Shown here one piece after another: positions 32,349-40,967 of a DNA stretch of 64,000 nt. How positions within the stretch are numbered: the stretch's first letter is position 1; every line of letters starts with the position of its first letter. The notes below the pieces were generated by a model that ran no database searches, was not told where the DNA came from, and saw nothing but the letters and a program-made list of their open reading frames with translations. This DNA comes from Hyphomicrobiales bacterium. Its GTDB lineage: Bacteria; Pseudomonadota; Alphaproteobacteria; Rhizobiales; Rhizobiaceae. The DNA lies in contig UCEU01000033.1 of the NCBI GenBank assembly GCA_900471485.1, forward strand, positions 100,934-164,933, read 5' to 3'. The position numbers and the translations under genes are program-made.

Positions 32349-34160
32349 TCACTGTTTTTCTGGAGACGGTGTTTCCTCGGCGGCGATTGTACCAGCCTCG
32401 GCTTCGTCTTCATAGGGCGCACTGTCATGATGCACTTGCGCCAGCCGGTCAACCATGCCCATGGCAATTTCCCGTTCGCCCATAATGACAGTATCGGCGC
32501 CGTATTGCTTCAGTTCCTCGACTTCCGCGTCGGAATGCGCCCGTGAGACGATCAGGACACCGGGATTGACCGACCGGCCACGCTCGGCGATGCGGCAGGC
32601 CTCGAAGGCGTTCGGGATGGCGATGACAAGACTTCTGGCGCCTTCGAGATTGGCAAGGTCGAGTACCTCGCGAGACACCGCATTGCCGCTGATGGCTTCG
32701 ATACCCTGATCGCGCAGGCCTGAAATCCGCGTGTCGGAATCCTCGATGACGAGGAAGGGCGTGCCTGAAGATTTGAGGTTTTGCCCGACGATGCTGCCCA
32801 CCCGGCCGTAACCGACCAGAATGACGTGCCCGCGAAGCTTGGTAGGATGCACCTCATCTTCGGCCGCCACCGGCTCTTCGATTGCTTCCGCGGCAGTGTC
32901 GGCGCCTGCCTCAAGAGCAGGCTCTTCGCGCTTGGCGGGCTCGAGTACCGGCCGCAGCCGGTCGCATGCATAAAAGAGCAAGGGATTGAGGATGATCGAG
33001 ATGATCGCGCCCGCCAGAATGAGATCCCGGCCTTCTTCCGGCAATAGACCGAGATCGACGCCCAGTGCCGCGAGGATGAAGGAAAACTCGCCGATCTGGC
33101 CGAGGCTGGCGGAAATCGTCAATGCTGTCCCGACGGGCTTGCGGAACAGCAGCACGATCAGAAAGGCGGCAACCGACTTTCCGACAATGATGATGAAGAC
33201 GGTCGCGATCAACGGGATCGGCTTGTCGATCAGGATGTTCGGGTCGAACAGCATGCCGACGGAAACGAAGAAGAGCACGGCGAAAGCATCGCGAAGCGGC
33301 AGGCTTTCCTGGGCGGCGCGATGGCTGAGTTCGCTTTCCGCAAGCACCATGCCGGCGAAGAAGGCTCCGAGCGCCAGCGATACGCCGAACAGCTTCGAGG
33401 CGCCGAAGGCGACGCCGAGCGCGATGGCGAGAACGCCGAGGCGGAACAGTTCGCGCGAGCCGGTATGCGCGATGCGGTGCATCGTCCAGGGAATGACTCG
33501 GCGTCCGAATACCAGCATCACGCCCACGAAGAGCGCGACCTTGACCAGCGTCATGCCGATGATGCCGGCCATTCCCATGTCGAGATCAAACAGCCGGTTG
33601 ACGGCGGCTGACAGCGGCTCGACCGTTCCATGGCTGCCGATGCTGGCCGCCGCGGGAATGAGGACGAGCGCCAGGACCATGGCAAGATCCTCGACGATCA
33701 GCCAACCCACGGCGATCTTGCCGCGTTCCGTATCGATCAGCCGCTTTTCCTGCAGAGCCTTGAGGAGAACCACGGTCGAGGCGACGGAGAGCGCCAGGCC
33801 GAACACGAGGCTGCCGCCGGTCGGCCAACCCATGAGCGCGCCCAGCCCCCAGCCGAGCATGGTCGCCAGCCCGATCTGCGCGATCGCCCCCGGCACGGCG
33901 ATCCCCCGCACGGACAGCAGGTCTTTCAGCGAGAAATGCAAGCCGACCCCGAACATCAGGAGAATGACGCCGATCTCGGCAAGCTCGGGGGCCAGTCCCT
34001 GGTCCGCGACGAAACCCGGTGTATGGGGTCCGACGAGAACGCCCGCGATCAGATAGCCGACCAGCGGCGGCATGCGCAGCCTGTTGGCCAGAGCGCCGAG
34101 AAGAAATGCCAGCACGAGGCCGCCGACGATCGTCGAAATCAGGGGCGTATCATGCGGCAT
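32349..34160 (-). CDS. CPA2 monovalent cation:proton antiporter with RCK domain (KefB/YbaL-like)
   Basis: A 603-residue protein. The first 380 residues form about 12 helices of a CPA2 exchanger (GYLIAGVLVGPHTPG, VGLALSV-like repeats, SLALGAFFAGMVLAESELSH). After an acidic linker, residues about 430-560 are an RCK/TrkA-N Rossmann domain (GHVILVGYGRVGSIVGQNL, then VIEDSD). These systems export K+ in exchange for H+ under nucleotide or thiol control. A near-perfect palindrome lies 41-63 bases upstream of the start codon. Confidence 0.92.
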   Translation of the reverse strand: MPHDTPLISTIVGGLVLAFLLGALANRLRMPPLVGYLIAGVLVGPHTPGFVADQGLAPELAEIGVILLMFGVGLHFSLKDLLSVRGIAVPGAIAQIGLATMLGWGLGALMGWPTGGSLVFGLALSVASTVVLLKALQEKRLIDTERGKIAVGWLIVEDLAMVLALVLIPAAASIGSHGTVEPLSAAVNRLFDLDMGMAGIIGMTLVKVALFVGVMLVFGRRVIPWTMHRIAHTGSRELFRLGVLAIALGVAFGASKLFGVSLALGAFFAGMVLAESELSHRAAQESLPLRDAFAVLFFVSVGMLFDPNILIDKPIPLIATVFIIIVGKSVAAFLIVLLFRKPVGTALTISASLGQIGEFSFILAALGVDLGLLPEEGRDLILAGAIISIILNPLLFYACDRLRPVLEPAKREEPALEAGADTAAEAIEEPVAAEDEVHPTKLRGHVILVGYGRVGSIVGQNLKSSGTPFLVIEDSDTRISGLRDQGIEAISGNAVSREVLDLANLEGARSLVIAIPNAFEACRIAERGRSVNPGVLIVSRAHSDAEVEELKQYGADTVIMGEREIAMGMVDRLAQVHHDSAPYEDEAEAGTIAAEETPSPEKQ

Positions 34161-34430
34161 CGAGTCTCCTGCACTGAAAATCGCAGTTCAAATATAACAA
34201 ATATGGCCAATATTGACCGATATGGGTGGCGGAGTTTCACGGATCAAGGCGCAGGGGCAACTATTCGGTGCACGAGCTACCACAGATGGTGCTCGGCGCT
34301 GAGCGAGGCTGAAAGCCAGGCAAACGAACCGCACTCTCGAACCAATGTCCGACGGATCGGCATCGACCGATGGATCGACTTCAGTGGGTTTGAGGTACCC
34401 GTATCGTCGATGCGATAAAATTGCGGGAGC
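34161..34430. other. Intergenic region upstream of the antiporter
   Basis: 270 bases containing the AT-rich palindrome at 34201-34223 and otherwise nothing recognisable. No reading frame with a credible ribosome site was seen. Confidence 0.5.
34201..34223. promoter_or_regulatory. Palindromic operator candidate upstream of the antiporter
   Basis: ATATGGCCAATATTGACCGATAT in reading order contains perfect CAATATTG with flanking GGC/ACC, ATAT at both ends, and only two mismatched pairs. The regulator is unknown. Confidence 0.4.
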
Positions 34431-34544
34431 TTAGAGAATGCGCGGCTTGAGCGGGCGGCGTACGGCCTCGATGCGATCCAGTAGTGTGATTGCCGCGAGA
34501 ACAGCAATCGTAAGTAAGCAAGAGCCCATTCCCAGTACAATCAT
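34431..34544 (-). CDS. Single-span mini membrane protein (37 aa)
   Basis: A 37-residue ORF: one hydrophobic helix (MIVLGMGSCLLTIAVLAAIT) followed by a basic tail (DRIEAVRRPLKPRIL), consistent with N-out/C-in insertion under the positive-inside rule. AAGGA sits 6 bases before the ATG. A weaker GGAAC-N17-GCTT stress-type promoter lies at 34619-34594. It is transcribed away from the che operon. It is too short for homology-free certainty; the ribosome site and membrane pattern are the support. Confidence 0.45.
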   Translation of the reverse strand: MIVLGMGSCLLTIAVLAAITLLDRIEAVRRPLKPRIL

Positions 34545-34692
34545 TGCCGTTCCTTTTGACGTCATGTCAGGGTTAATGTCGGGCTATATCACGAAGCTTG
34601 CGTCGAACTTGTATGTTCCAAGCAACGCAAGGCCAGTAATTCGTAGATGGTAATTCGCATCCCCTCGAAAGCCCGTATTCATAAAATAGGTA

Positions 34693-34719
34693 TTAACCTT
34701 CGGGCAAGGAATTAACCAT
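34693..34719 (+). promoter_or_regulatory. Pair of TTAACC half-sites, CtrA-like
   Basis: TTAACC at 34693 and TTAACCAT at 34712, 19 bases apart (about two helical turns), upstream of icpA. Alphaproteobacterial CtrA binds TTAA-containing sites and TTAACCAT half-motifs in rhizobia. The spacing is not the classical TTAA-N7-TTAA, so this is tentative. Confidence 0.35.
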
Positions 34720-34927
34720 AAGCATTGCATGACACACGTCGGAATGGGAAGATTCGCTCGTTCCCCAGGCATGAAGCCGCACCGTCGTACCGGCTCGATC
34801 CGGAATCCATTTCATCAAGCAGCTCCTCAGCAGGTTCACTGATCGGGAGGCTTCAGCCAGCCGGCAATCGCCGGTCGCGACGGCTGTCGGCCCCGTTCCG
34901 TACTCCGCGAAGGTGCAGAATTTTCAT

Positions 34928-34942
34928 CCGGGCCGCGCCCGG
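34928..34942 (+). other. GC hairpin before the icpA ribosome-binding site
   Basis: CCGGGC-CGC-GCCCGG, six pairs, ending 8 bases before the GGGGA ribosome site. It could slow upstream transcription or shape the leader RNA. Confidence 0.4.
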
Positions 34943-34964
34943 ACACGGTTGGGGACAGACGTTG

Positions 34965-36593
34965 GTGCAGGAAGGGCCATCAGATCAGGCCAGGGGAGCG
35001 CAGGCAGGCAGCCTGCGTGATCGTCTGCGCTTTGCCGGTCTAGATGCCGACCAGTGCGACCTCGTACGCCGCGCCCGCCCGGCCCTTGAAGCCCATCTGA
35101 AATCCGGCCTGCGCGATCTCTTCCAGCGCTTTCAGTCATTCCCCGATGCCTCGCGCAATTTCGAAAGCGAACGTCAGGTCGAACGCCTGCACGATCTGCA
35201 GTCGACGCATTGGGATGTGCTGACGGATGCCCGCTTCGACAGCCTCTATGCAGAGCGCGTCAAGGTTCTCTCCGATACCGAGAGCAAGATGGGCCTTGAC
35301 CCGCGCTGGCACGTTGCCGGCCACGGCGTCATGCTCGAGCATGTGATCTCCGGCTTGACCGCCGACCTCGCCGGTCGCTCCTTCCTGCCCGGTGCCAAGC
35401 GTCGCGCCCGCGAAACCGCCGATCTCATTACCGCGATCATCCGCCTCGTGATGGTCGATGTCGAGATTGCCGTTTCGCTGCGTTTCAACGCCCTGCGCGC
35501 ATCGCAGCAGCGGGTGCTGTCCGACCAGCGCACCAATGACAAGGCCGAGATCGCCCGTGTTTTCGCCGATGTGATCAATGGTCTCGCCGCCCGTGACCTC
35601 ACGGCACGCGCAACGGTCGAGCAGGGTGGGGCGCACGGCGATATCGCGGAGGCGCTGAATACGGCCATCGCCTCGCTACAGAGCGAGTTCCAGTCGATCG
35701 GCGAACGCACCGCCACCGCCGAGACATCCGTTCAGGCGCTCGGAGACGCCTCGCGGCAGTTCGCCGACAAGGCATCCAGCCATGCCGAACAACTGCGCGC
35801 TTCGGCCTCAGCGCTTGCCGAACTCTCCAGCAGCGTCCGCCTCGGCGCCGCCGAAAGCCGGGCTGCTGAACAGGCCGCCGCCTCGACACGGGCCGCCGCC
35901 GAGGAAAGTGGCCAGGTCGTCGGTCGCGCCATTGCCGCCATGGCCGATATCGAGCAGTCGGCCGAAAAGATCGGCCAGATCATTGGCGCGATCGATGAAA
36001 TCGCCTTCCAGACCAATCTTCTGGCCCTCAATGCCGGCATCGAAGCAGCACGCGCCGGCGATTCAGGCCGTGGCTTCGCGGTGGTCGCGCAGGAAGTCCG
36101 CGCCCTTGCCCAGCGTTCGGCCGATGCCGCCCGCGAGATCAAGACACTGGTCACCACCACCAAGGTGCAGGTCGGCGCCGGCGTGCAGATGGTGGGCCGC
36201 ACCCAGGACGCCATCGGCAGCATCGTGCGCCAGGCCGCCGAGATCAACACGGCCATCTCCAGCGTCGCCAGCCAGGCGAGTGAGCATGCGGCAAACCTCG
36301 ACACCGTTACCAGCGACGTTCGAGACCTTGGCGGCAGGCTTGCGGAAAACGCGGGCGCCGCCGCGGTATCCGCTGAAGGCACCGACCATCTTCACAGCGT
36401 CATCCTCGAACTCGGCCAGACGATCCGCGAGTTCCGCATCGCGCGGCAGAACGCCGAGGCAGCCAAGCCGCCGGCCTTTTCCGCTCCGCTCGCCCGCGCG
36501 GTCGAGCAATCGCGGGTGGCCGAAGATGAAGGCGATGATTTTGGTTTCACCCGGCAGCTCGCCAGCTTCGGAGGCAACCGGAATGTTTACTAA
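34965..36593 (+). CDS. icpA: Soluble globin-domain chemoreceptor IcpA
   Basis: A 542-residue receptor without membrane helices. Residues about 15-170 are a protoglobin-type sensor (FAGLDADQCDLVRRARPALE; MGLDPRWHVAGHGVMLEH). The C-terminal half is the methyl-accepting signalling hairpin with the highly conserved tip EIAFQTNLLALNAGIEAARA and GFAVVAQEVRALAQRSADAA. In family alignments the proximal heme histidine (HxRIGL) corresponds here to Glu106 (ESKMGL), so heme binding is doubtful. It is the first gene of the che operon. The GTG at 34965 or TTG at 34962 is chosen (GGGGA 6-9 bases upstream); the length suits known IcpA proteins. Confidence 0.88.
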   Translation: MQEGPSDQARGAQAGSLRDRLRFAGLDADQCDLVRRARPALEAHLKSGLRDLFQRFQSFPDASRNFESERQVERLHDLQSTHWDVLTDARFDSLYAERVKVLSDTESKMGLDPRWHVAGHGVMLEHVISGLTADLAGRSFLPGAKRRARETADLITAIIRLVMVDVEIAVSLRFNALRASQQRVLSDQRTNDKAEIARVFADVINGLAARDLTARATVEQGGAHGDIAEALNTAIASLQSEFQSIGERTATAETSVQALGDASRQFADKASSHAEQLRASASALAELSSSVRLGAAESRAAEQAAASTRAAAEESGQVVGRAIAAMADIEQSAEKIGQIIGAIDEIAFQTNLLALNAGIEAARAGDSGRGFAVVAQEVRALAQRSADAAREIKTLVTTTKVQVGAGVQMVGRTQDAIGSIVRQAAEINTAISSVASQASEHAANLDTVTSDVRDLGGRLAENAGAAAVSAEGTDHLHSVILELGQTIREFRIARQNAEAAKPPAFSAPLARAVEQSRVAEDEGDDFGFTRQLASFGGNRNVY

Positions 36594-36655
36594 CGCAATG
36601 CAATATGACGGCGGCTCACGTTCGCTGGGCTGGTTTTAAGGGCAAGGACAGGCTG

Positions 36656-36952
36656 ATGGCAGCAAAGAAAAGTGGAAAGACGTTGAGTTTGGCTGCGGTC
36701 CTCGACCTGAACGAGGCATCCGCATTGCGCGACAAGCTCATATCCATGCGTGGCAACGCGATCTCAATCGACGCCTCGGCCGTCGAGCGCGTCGGCACCT
36801 TGAGCGCCCAGGTTCTGATGGCCGGCGCCAAGACATGGGATCAGGACAAGCTCGCGTTCACCTTCACCAAGGTTTCGGACGCATTTCACAAAACAATGCA
36901 GCTGATCGGTGTCGATATCCACCATCTGCTCGCCAAGGAGATCCAGCCATGA
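36656..36952 (+). CDS. cheS: CheS, STAS-domain-like chemotaxis accessory protein
   Basis: A 98-residue protein with an anti-sigma-antagonist/STAS fold pattern (LSLAAVLDLNEASALRDKL, then AISIDASAVERVGTLSAQVL). It is named from its position: second gene of the che operon, where S. meliloti encodes CheS, which binds CheA and speeds CheY1 dephosphorylation; in R. leguminosarum the same gene has been called cheX. The ATG at 36656 has AAGGA upstream. The stop overlaps the cheY1 start by 4 bases (ATGA), so translation is coupled. Confidence 0.85.
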   Translation: MAAKKSGKTLSLAAVLDLNEASALRDKLISMRGNAISIDASAVERVGTLSAQVLMAGAKTWDQDKLAFTFTKVSDAFHKTMQLIGVDIHHLLAKEIQP

Positions 36953-37314
36953 AGAAAAAAGTGCTTACCGTGGATGATTCACGGACCATCCGGAACATGC
37001 TTCTCGTAACCCTGAACAATGCCGGTTTCGAAACCATTCAGGCTGAAGATGGCGTCGAGGGCCTGGAAGTTCTCGAAACCTCCAATCCTGACGTGATTGT
37101 CACCGACATCAACATGCCGCGTCTCGATGGCTTCGGTTTCATCGAAGGCGTTCGCCGCAATGACAAGTACCGCGCCATTCCGATCCTCGTTCTGACGACC
37201 GAAAGCGATGCCGAAAAGAAGAATCGTGCTCGCCAGGCCGGCGCAACCGGCTGGATCGTCAAGCCTTTCGACCCTGCCAAGCTGATCGATGCCATTGAGC
37301 GCGTAACCGCTTAA
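36949..37314 (+). CDS. cheY1: Response regulator CheY1
   Basis: A 121-residue single receiver domain. The acidic pair Asp9/Asp10 (VDDS) and phospho-acceptor Asp53 (VTDINMP) are present, with switch Thr in VLTTES and Lys in VKPFDP. In two-CheY rhizobial systems CheY1 acts as a phosphate sink that drains CheY2-P back through CheA. It overlaps cheS by 4 bases and is 17 bases before cheA. Confidence 0.93.
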   Translation: MKKKVLTVDDSRTIRNMLLVTLNNAGFETIQAEDGVEGLEVLETSNPDVIVTDINMPRLDGFGFIEGVRRNDKYRAIPILVLTTESDAEKKNRARQAGATGWIVKPFDPAKLIDAIERVTA

Positions 37315-37331
37315 ACTCAGGATTTTCTTTT

Positions 37332-39587
37332 ATGGATATGAACGAAATCAAAGAGATCTTTTTCCAGGAATGCGAGGAACAGCTCGCCGAACTGGAATCC
37401 GGTCTCCTGAAAATGAATGATGGCGATCGCGATCCGGAAACCGTCAACGCGGTTTTCCGTGCCGTTCATTCGATCAAGGGCGGCGCTGGCGCTTTTGGTC
37501 TGGATGATCTCGTCGCCTTCGCGCATGTTTTTGAGACCACACTTGATTGCGTTCGTTCCAACAAGCTCGAGCCGACCCAGGATGTCCTGAAGGTCATGCT
37601 GAAGTCGGCGGACGTGCTCGCGGACCTGACGAATGCCGCCCGCGACGGCGGCAGCGTCGATGAGAGCCGCAGCCGTGGTCTAGTCAAGGAACTCGAAGCG
37701 TTGGCAAACGGCGAGGCGCCGTCGCCATCTGCCGCTGTCGAGGCTCCGGTTGCCAAGCCGGCTCCGGTCGCGGCAGCGCCCAAGCCCACGGATGACAGCG
37801 GCTTCGCTCCCATTCCATTCTCCTTCGACGATTTCGGCGACGACGACGCCGAGATGCCGACCTATGAAATCTCCTTCAAGCCACGCCACGAGCTCTATTC
37901 CAAGGGCAACGACGCGACGCTGCTGCTGCGTGATCTCAGCCGTCTCGGCGAGATGAGCAGCTACTGCAACACGGACGCGCTGCCCGGTGTCGATGAGATC
38001 GATCCGGAAGCCGCCTATTTCCATTGGGTTGTCACGCTCAAGACCGACAAGGGCGAAGACGCGATCCGCGCTGTCTTCGAATTCGCCGAGTGGGATTGCG
38101 AGCTCGAGATCAAGACGGTTGAAGCGGCCGCTGCCGAGGCGACCGAAGAACTGCCGATGATCCCTGTTCCCTTCGACCTCTCGGCTCTGGACGACGGCGC
38201 TTCCGAAGCTCCGGCCGCACAGCCGCAGTCGGATGTCGAGGCAGCCGTCGTGGCCGCCGAGACGGCCTCGAACGTCACGAAGCTGGCCGCCGCCGCCGCC
38301 CGCGTCGAAAAGAAGGAATCCGCAGCCGCTGCCGCCGCGGCTGCCGCAGCACAGAACAACGCGGCTGCCGCCGCCAGCGCAGGCCAGACGATCCGCGTCG
38401 ATCTCGATCGCGTCGACCGCCTGATCAACCTCGTCGGCGAGCTCGTCATCAACCAGGCGATGCTCTCCCAGAGCGTTGTCGAGAACGACACCAACGGTAC
38501 GTCGTCGATCAACATGGGTCTCGAAGAGCTGCAGCAGCTCACCCGCGAGATCCAGGATTCGGTCATGGCGATCCGTGCGCAGCCGGTGAAGCCCGTCTTC
38601 CAGCGCATGTCGCGTATCGTCCGCGAAGTCGCCGACATGGTCGGCAAGTCGATCCGCCTCGTCACCGAAGGTGAAAACACCGAAGTCGACAAGACGGTTA
38701 TCGACAAGCTCGCCGAGCCTTTGACCCACATGATCCGCAATGCCGTCGACCACGGTATCGAAAGCCCGGAAAAGCGCACTGCCGCCGGCAAGGATCCGGA
38801 AGGCACGATCAAGCTCACCGCCAAGCATCGTTCGGGCCGCATCCTGATCGAACTGCAGGACGACGGCGCGGGCATCAACCGCGAACGCGTCAAGCAGAAG
38901 GCGATCGACAACGATCTGATCTCGCCGGACGCCAACCTGACGGACGAGGAAATCGACAACCTGATCTTCGCGCCGGGCTTCTCCACGGCCGACAAGATCT
39001 CCGACATTTCCGGTCGCGGCGTCGGCATGGACGTCGTCAAGCGCTCCATCCAGGCGCTCGGTGGTCGCATCAACATCACCTCGAAGCCGGGCCAGGGCTC
39101 CGTCTTCACCATGAGCCTGCCGCTGACGCTTGCAGTCCTCGACGGCATGGTCGTCACGGTCGCCGGCCAGACGCTTGTCGTTCCGCTGACCGCGATCGTC
39201 GAAACGCTGCAGCCGGAGGCTTCGGCCATTCACTCCTTCGGCGCCAGCCATCGCCTGATCTCGATCCGCAACTCCTTCTGCCCGCTGGTCGATGTCGGTC
39301 GCATCCTGAACTTCCGCGCCACCCAGGCCAATCCGGTCGAAGGCGTCGCCTTGCTCGTCGAATCCGAAGGCGGCGGTCAGCGCGCGCTGATGGTCGATGC
39401 GATCCAGGGTCAGCGTCAGGTCGTCATCAAGAGCCTCGAGGCGAACTACACGCACGTTCCGGGCATCGCTGCTGCAACCATCCTCGGCGATGGCCGCGTG
39501 GCGCTGATCCTTGATGTCGATGCGGTCGTCGGTGCTTCCCGCGGTCAGGCGCTGAGACAGGAAGTGTCTCTGGCGGCGGTAGGATAA
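37332..39587 (+). CDS. cheA: Chemotaxis histidine kinase CheA
   Basis: A 751-residue kinase. P1 carries phospho-acceptor His46 in FRAVHSIKGGAGAFG. A P2-like CheY-binding region spans about 170-275. An alanine-rich linker (about 300-350, ten consecutive Ala at one point) leads to the P3 dimerisation helices (IRVDLDRVDRLINLVGELVI). P4 has N-box HMIRNAVDHGIE and DISGRGVGMDVVK; P5 at the C-terminus is the CheW-like coupling domain. It receives signals from IcpA and membrane receptors and phosphorylates CheY1, CheY2 and CheB. Confidence 0.98.
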   Translation: MDMNEIKEIFFQECEEQLAELESGLLKMNDGDRDPETVNAVFRAVHSIKGGAGAFGLDDLVAFAHVFETTLDCVRSNKLEPTQDVLKVMLKSADVLADLTNAARDGGSVDESRSRGLVKELEALANGEAPSPSAAVEAPVAKPAPVAAAPKPTDDSGFAPIPFSFDDFGDDDAEMPTYEISFKPRHELYSKGNDATLLLRDLSRLGEMSSYCNTDALPGVDEIDPEAAYFHWVVTLKTDKGEDAIRAVFEFAEWDCELEIKTVEAAAAEATEELPMIPVPFDLSALDDGASEAPAAQPQSDVEAAVVAAETASNVTKLAAAAARVEKKESAAAAAAAAAAQNNAAAAASAGQTIRVDLDRVDRLINLVGELVINQAMLSQSVVENDTNGTSSINMGLEELQQLTREIQDSVMAIRAQPVKPVFQRMSRIVREVADMVGKSIRLVTEGENTEVDKTVIDKLAEPLTHMIRNAVDHGIESPEKRTAAGKDPEGTIKLTAKHRSGRILIELQDDGAGINRERVKQKAIDNDLISPDANLTDEEIDNLIFAPGFSTADKISDISGRGVGMDVVKRSIQALGGRINITSKPGQGSVFTMSLPLTLAVLDGMVVTVAGQTLVVPLTAIVETLQPEASAIHSFGASHRLISIRNSFCPLVDVGRILNFRATQANPVEGVALLVESEGGGQRALMVDAIQGQRQVVIKSLEANYTHVPGIAAATILGDGRVALILDVDAVVGASRGQALRQEVSLAAVG

Positions 39588-39591
39588 CGTC

Positions 39592-40059
39592 ATGTCTTAT
39601 GCCGTGAAAAATCTGAAGGATGGGGACCGCGAGCTGATCGCGTTCCGCATCGGGGATCAGGAATTTTGCGTGAACGTCATGTCGGTGCGCGAGATTCGCG
39701 GATGGACGCCGGCAACGGCGATGCCGCACTCGCCATCCTACATGAAGGGTGTCATCAACCTGCGCGGCGCTGTCCTGCCGATCATCGACCTCTCGGCCCG
39801 TCTCGGCATGCCGGCGACGGAACCGACGGCGCGCCATGTCATCATCGTCGCCCAGGTCAACCGCAAGGTCGTCGGTCTGCTCGTCGATGCCGTCTCCGAT
39901 ATACTGACGGTGACGGAAGACAACGTGCAGCCAACACCCGAAATCGCGTCTGAACTGCAGCGTCAGTTTGCGCGTGGCGTCCTGGCGATCGACAAGCGGA
40001 TGATCTGCCTTCTCGAACTCGAGGCCATTTTCCCGGATACGGAAAGCGAAGCCGCATGA
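39592..40059 (+). CDS. cheW: Chemotaxis coupling protein CheW
   Basis: A 155-residue CheW domain protein: LIAFRIGDQEFCVNVMSVREI opens the first barrel, GVINLRGAVLPIIDLSARLG and GLLVDAVSDILTV follow in the usual order. It bridges receptors and CheA P5. Four bases separate it from cheA, and its stop overlaps cheR by 4 bases (ATGA). Confidence 0.97.
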   Translation: MSYAVKNLKDGDRELIAFRIGDQEFCVNVMSVREIRGWTPATAMPHSPSYMKGVINLRGAVLPIIDLSARLGMPATEPTARHVIIVAQVNRKVVGLLVDAVSDILTVTEDNVQPTPEIASELQRQFARGVLAIDKRMICLLELEAIFPDTESEAA

Positions 40060-40967
40060 ACATGCTGAGTGCAAAAGATGCGAGGCAGGGAAGCCCCGAT
40101 GAAGTCCTGGCGAGTGGCGAATATCCGCTGACGCGTCGCGACCTCACGGAAATCGCGGCGATGATCTACTCGGATGCGGGTATCTACCTGAACGAGACCA
40201 AGGCATCGCTCGTCTACTCGCGTCTGTCGAAGCATATTCGTAATCTCGGGCTATCGGGTTTCCGCGAATACTGCTCGCTGGTGTCGTCGCCCGCGGGTGC
40301 GGCGCCGCGCCGCGAGATGCTTTCGCACCTGACAACGAACTTCACGCGCTTCTTCCGCGAAAACCACCATTTCGAGCATCTGCGCGATCACGTCCTGCCG
40401 GAGCTGATCCAGCGTGCCAAGATGGGCGGTCGCGTGCGTATCTGGTCGGCGGCATCCTCGGATGGGCAGGAACCCTATTCGATCGCGCTGACCGTCCTGT
40501 CGATGATGCCCAATATCGCCGACTACGACTTCAAGATCCTGGCGACCGATATCGACCCGAAGATCCTGGCGATCGCCCGTGCCGGTGCCTATGACGAAGG
40601 TGCGCTGGAAACGGTGTCGCCGACCATGCGCAAGCAGTGGTTCAGCGAAGTCGAGATTCAGGGTCGCCGCAAGTTCCAGGTAGACGACCGCGTCAAGCGG
40701 CTGATCACCTATAACGAACTGAACCTGATGGCGCAGTGGCCATTCAAAGGCAAGTTCGACGTCATCTTCTGCCGCAACGTGGTGATCTATTTCGACGAGC
40801 CGACCCAGATGAAAATCTGGTCGCGTTTCGCCGAGCTCCTGCCGGAAGGTGGTCACCTCTACATCGGTCATTCCGAGCGTGTGTCCGGAGATGCCAAGCA
40901 TCTCTTCGACAACATCGGCATCACGACTTATCGCTACACCACCAAGGGCATCGGGAGGAAAGCATGA
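40056..40967 (+). CDS. cheR: Chemoreceptor methyltransferase CheR
   Basis: A 303-residue SAM-dependent glutamate methyltransferase. An N-terminal helical domain precedes LTTNFTRFFRENHHFEHLRD, and the Rossmann part has VRIWSAASSDGQEPYSIAL (SAM site), LATDIDPKILAIARAGAY and DVIFCRNVVIYF. It methylates receptor glutamates for adaptation. Four-base overlaps with cheW and cheB. Confidence 0.97.
   Translation: MNMLSAKDARQGSPDEVLASGEYPLTRRDLTEIAAMIYSDAGIYLNETKASLVYSRLSKHIRNLGLSGFREYCSLVSSPAGAAPRREMLSHLTTNFTRFFRENHHFEHLRDHVLPELIQRAKMGGRVRIWSAASSDGQEPYSIALTVLSMMPNIADYDFKILATDIDPKILAIARAGAYDEGALETVSPTMRKQWFSEVEIQGRRKFQVDDRVKRLITYNELNLMAQWPFKGKFDVIFCRNVVIYFDEPTQMKIWSRFAELLPEGGHLYIGHSERVSGDAKHLFDNIGITTYRYTTKGIGRKA

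Larger units (their letters stand above)
34545..34964. other. Upstream region of the che operon
   Basis: About 420 bases. Contents: a stress-type promoter candidate for the leftward mini membrane gene, two TTAACC half-sites (34693-34698 and 34712-34719), and a GC hairpin (34928-34942) just before the icpA ribosome site. An open frame runs through it in phase with icpA but has low-complexity, non-conserved content and is read here as leader. Confidence 0.5.

Noticed and set aside
34725..34964. An N-terminal extension of IcpA of about 80 residues
   Set aside because: The extension is Ser/Arg-rich and unlike the family; a hairpin and a GGGGA ribosome site just before GTG 34965 support the shorter protein.
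37680..39593. A 637-codon minus-strand frame opposite cheA
   Set aside because: A codon-phase artefact of the high third-position GC in cheA; the product is Asp/Arg-rich with no motif.
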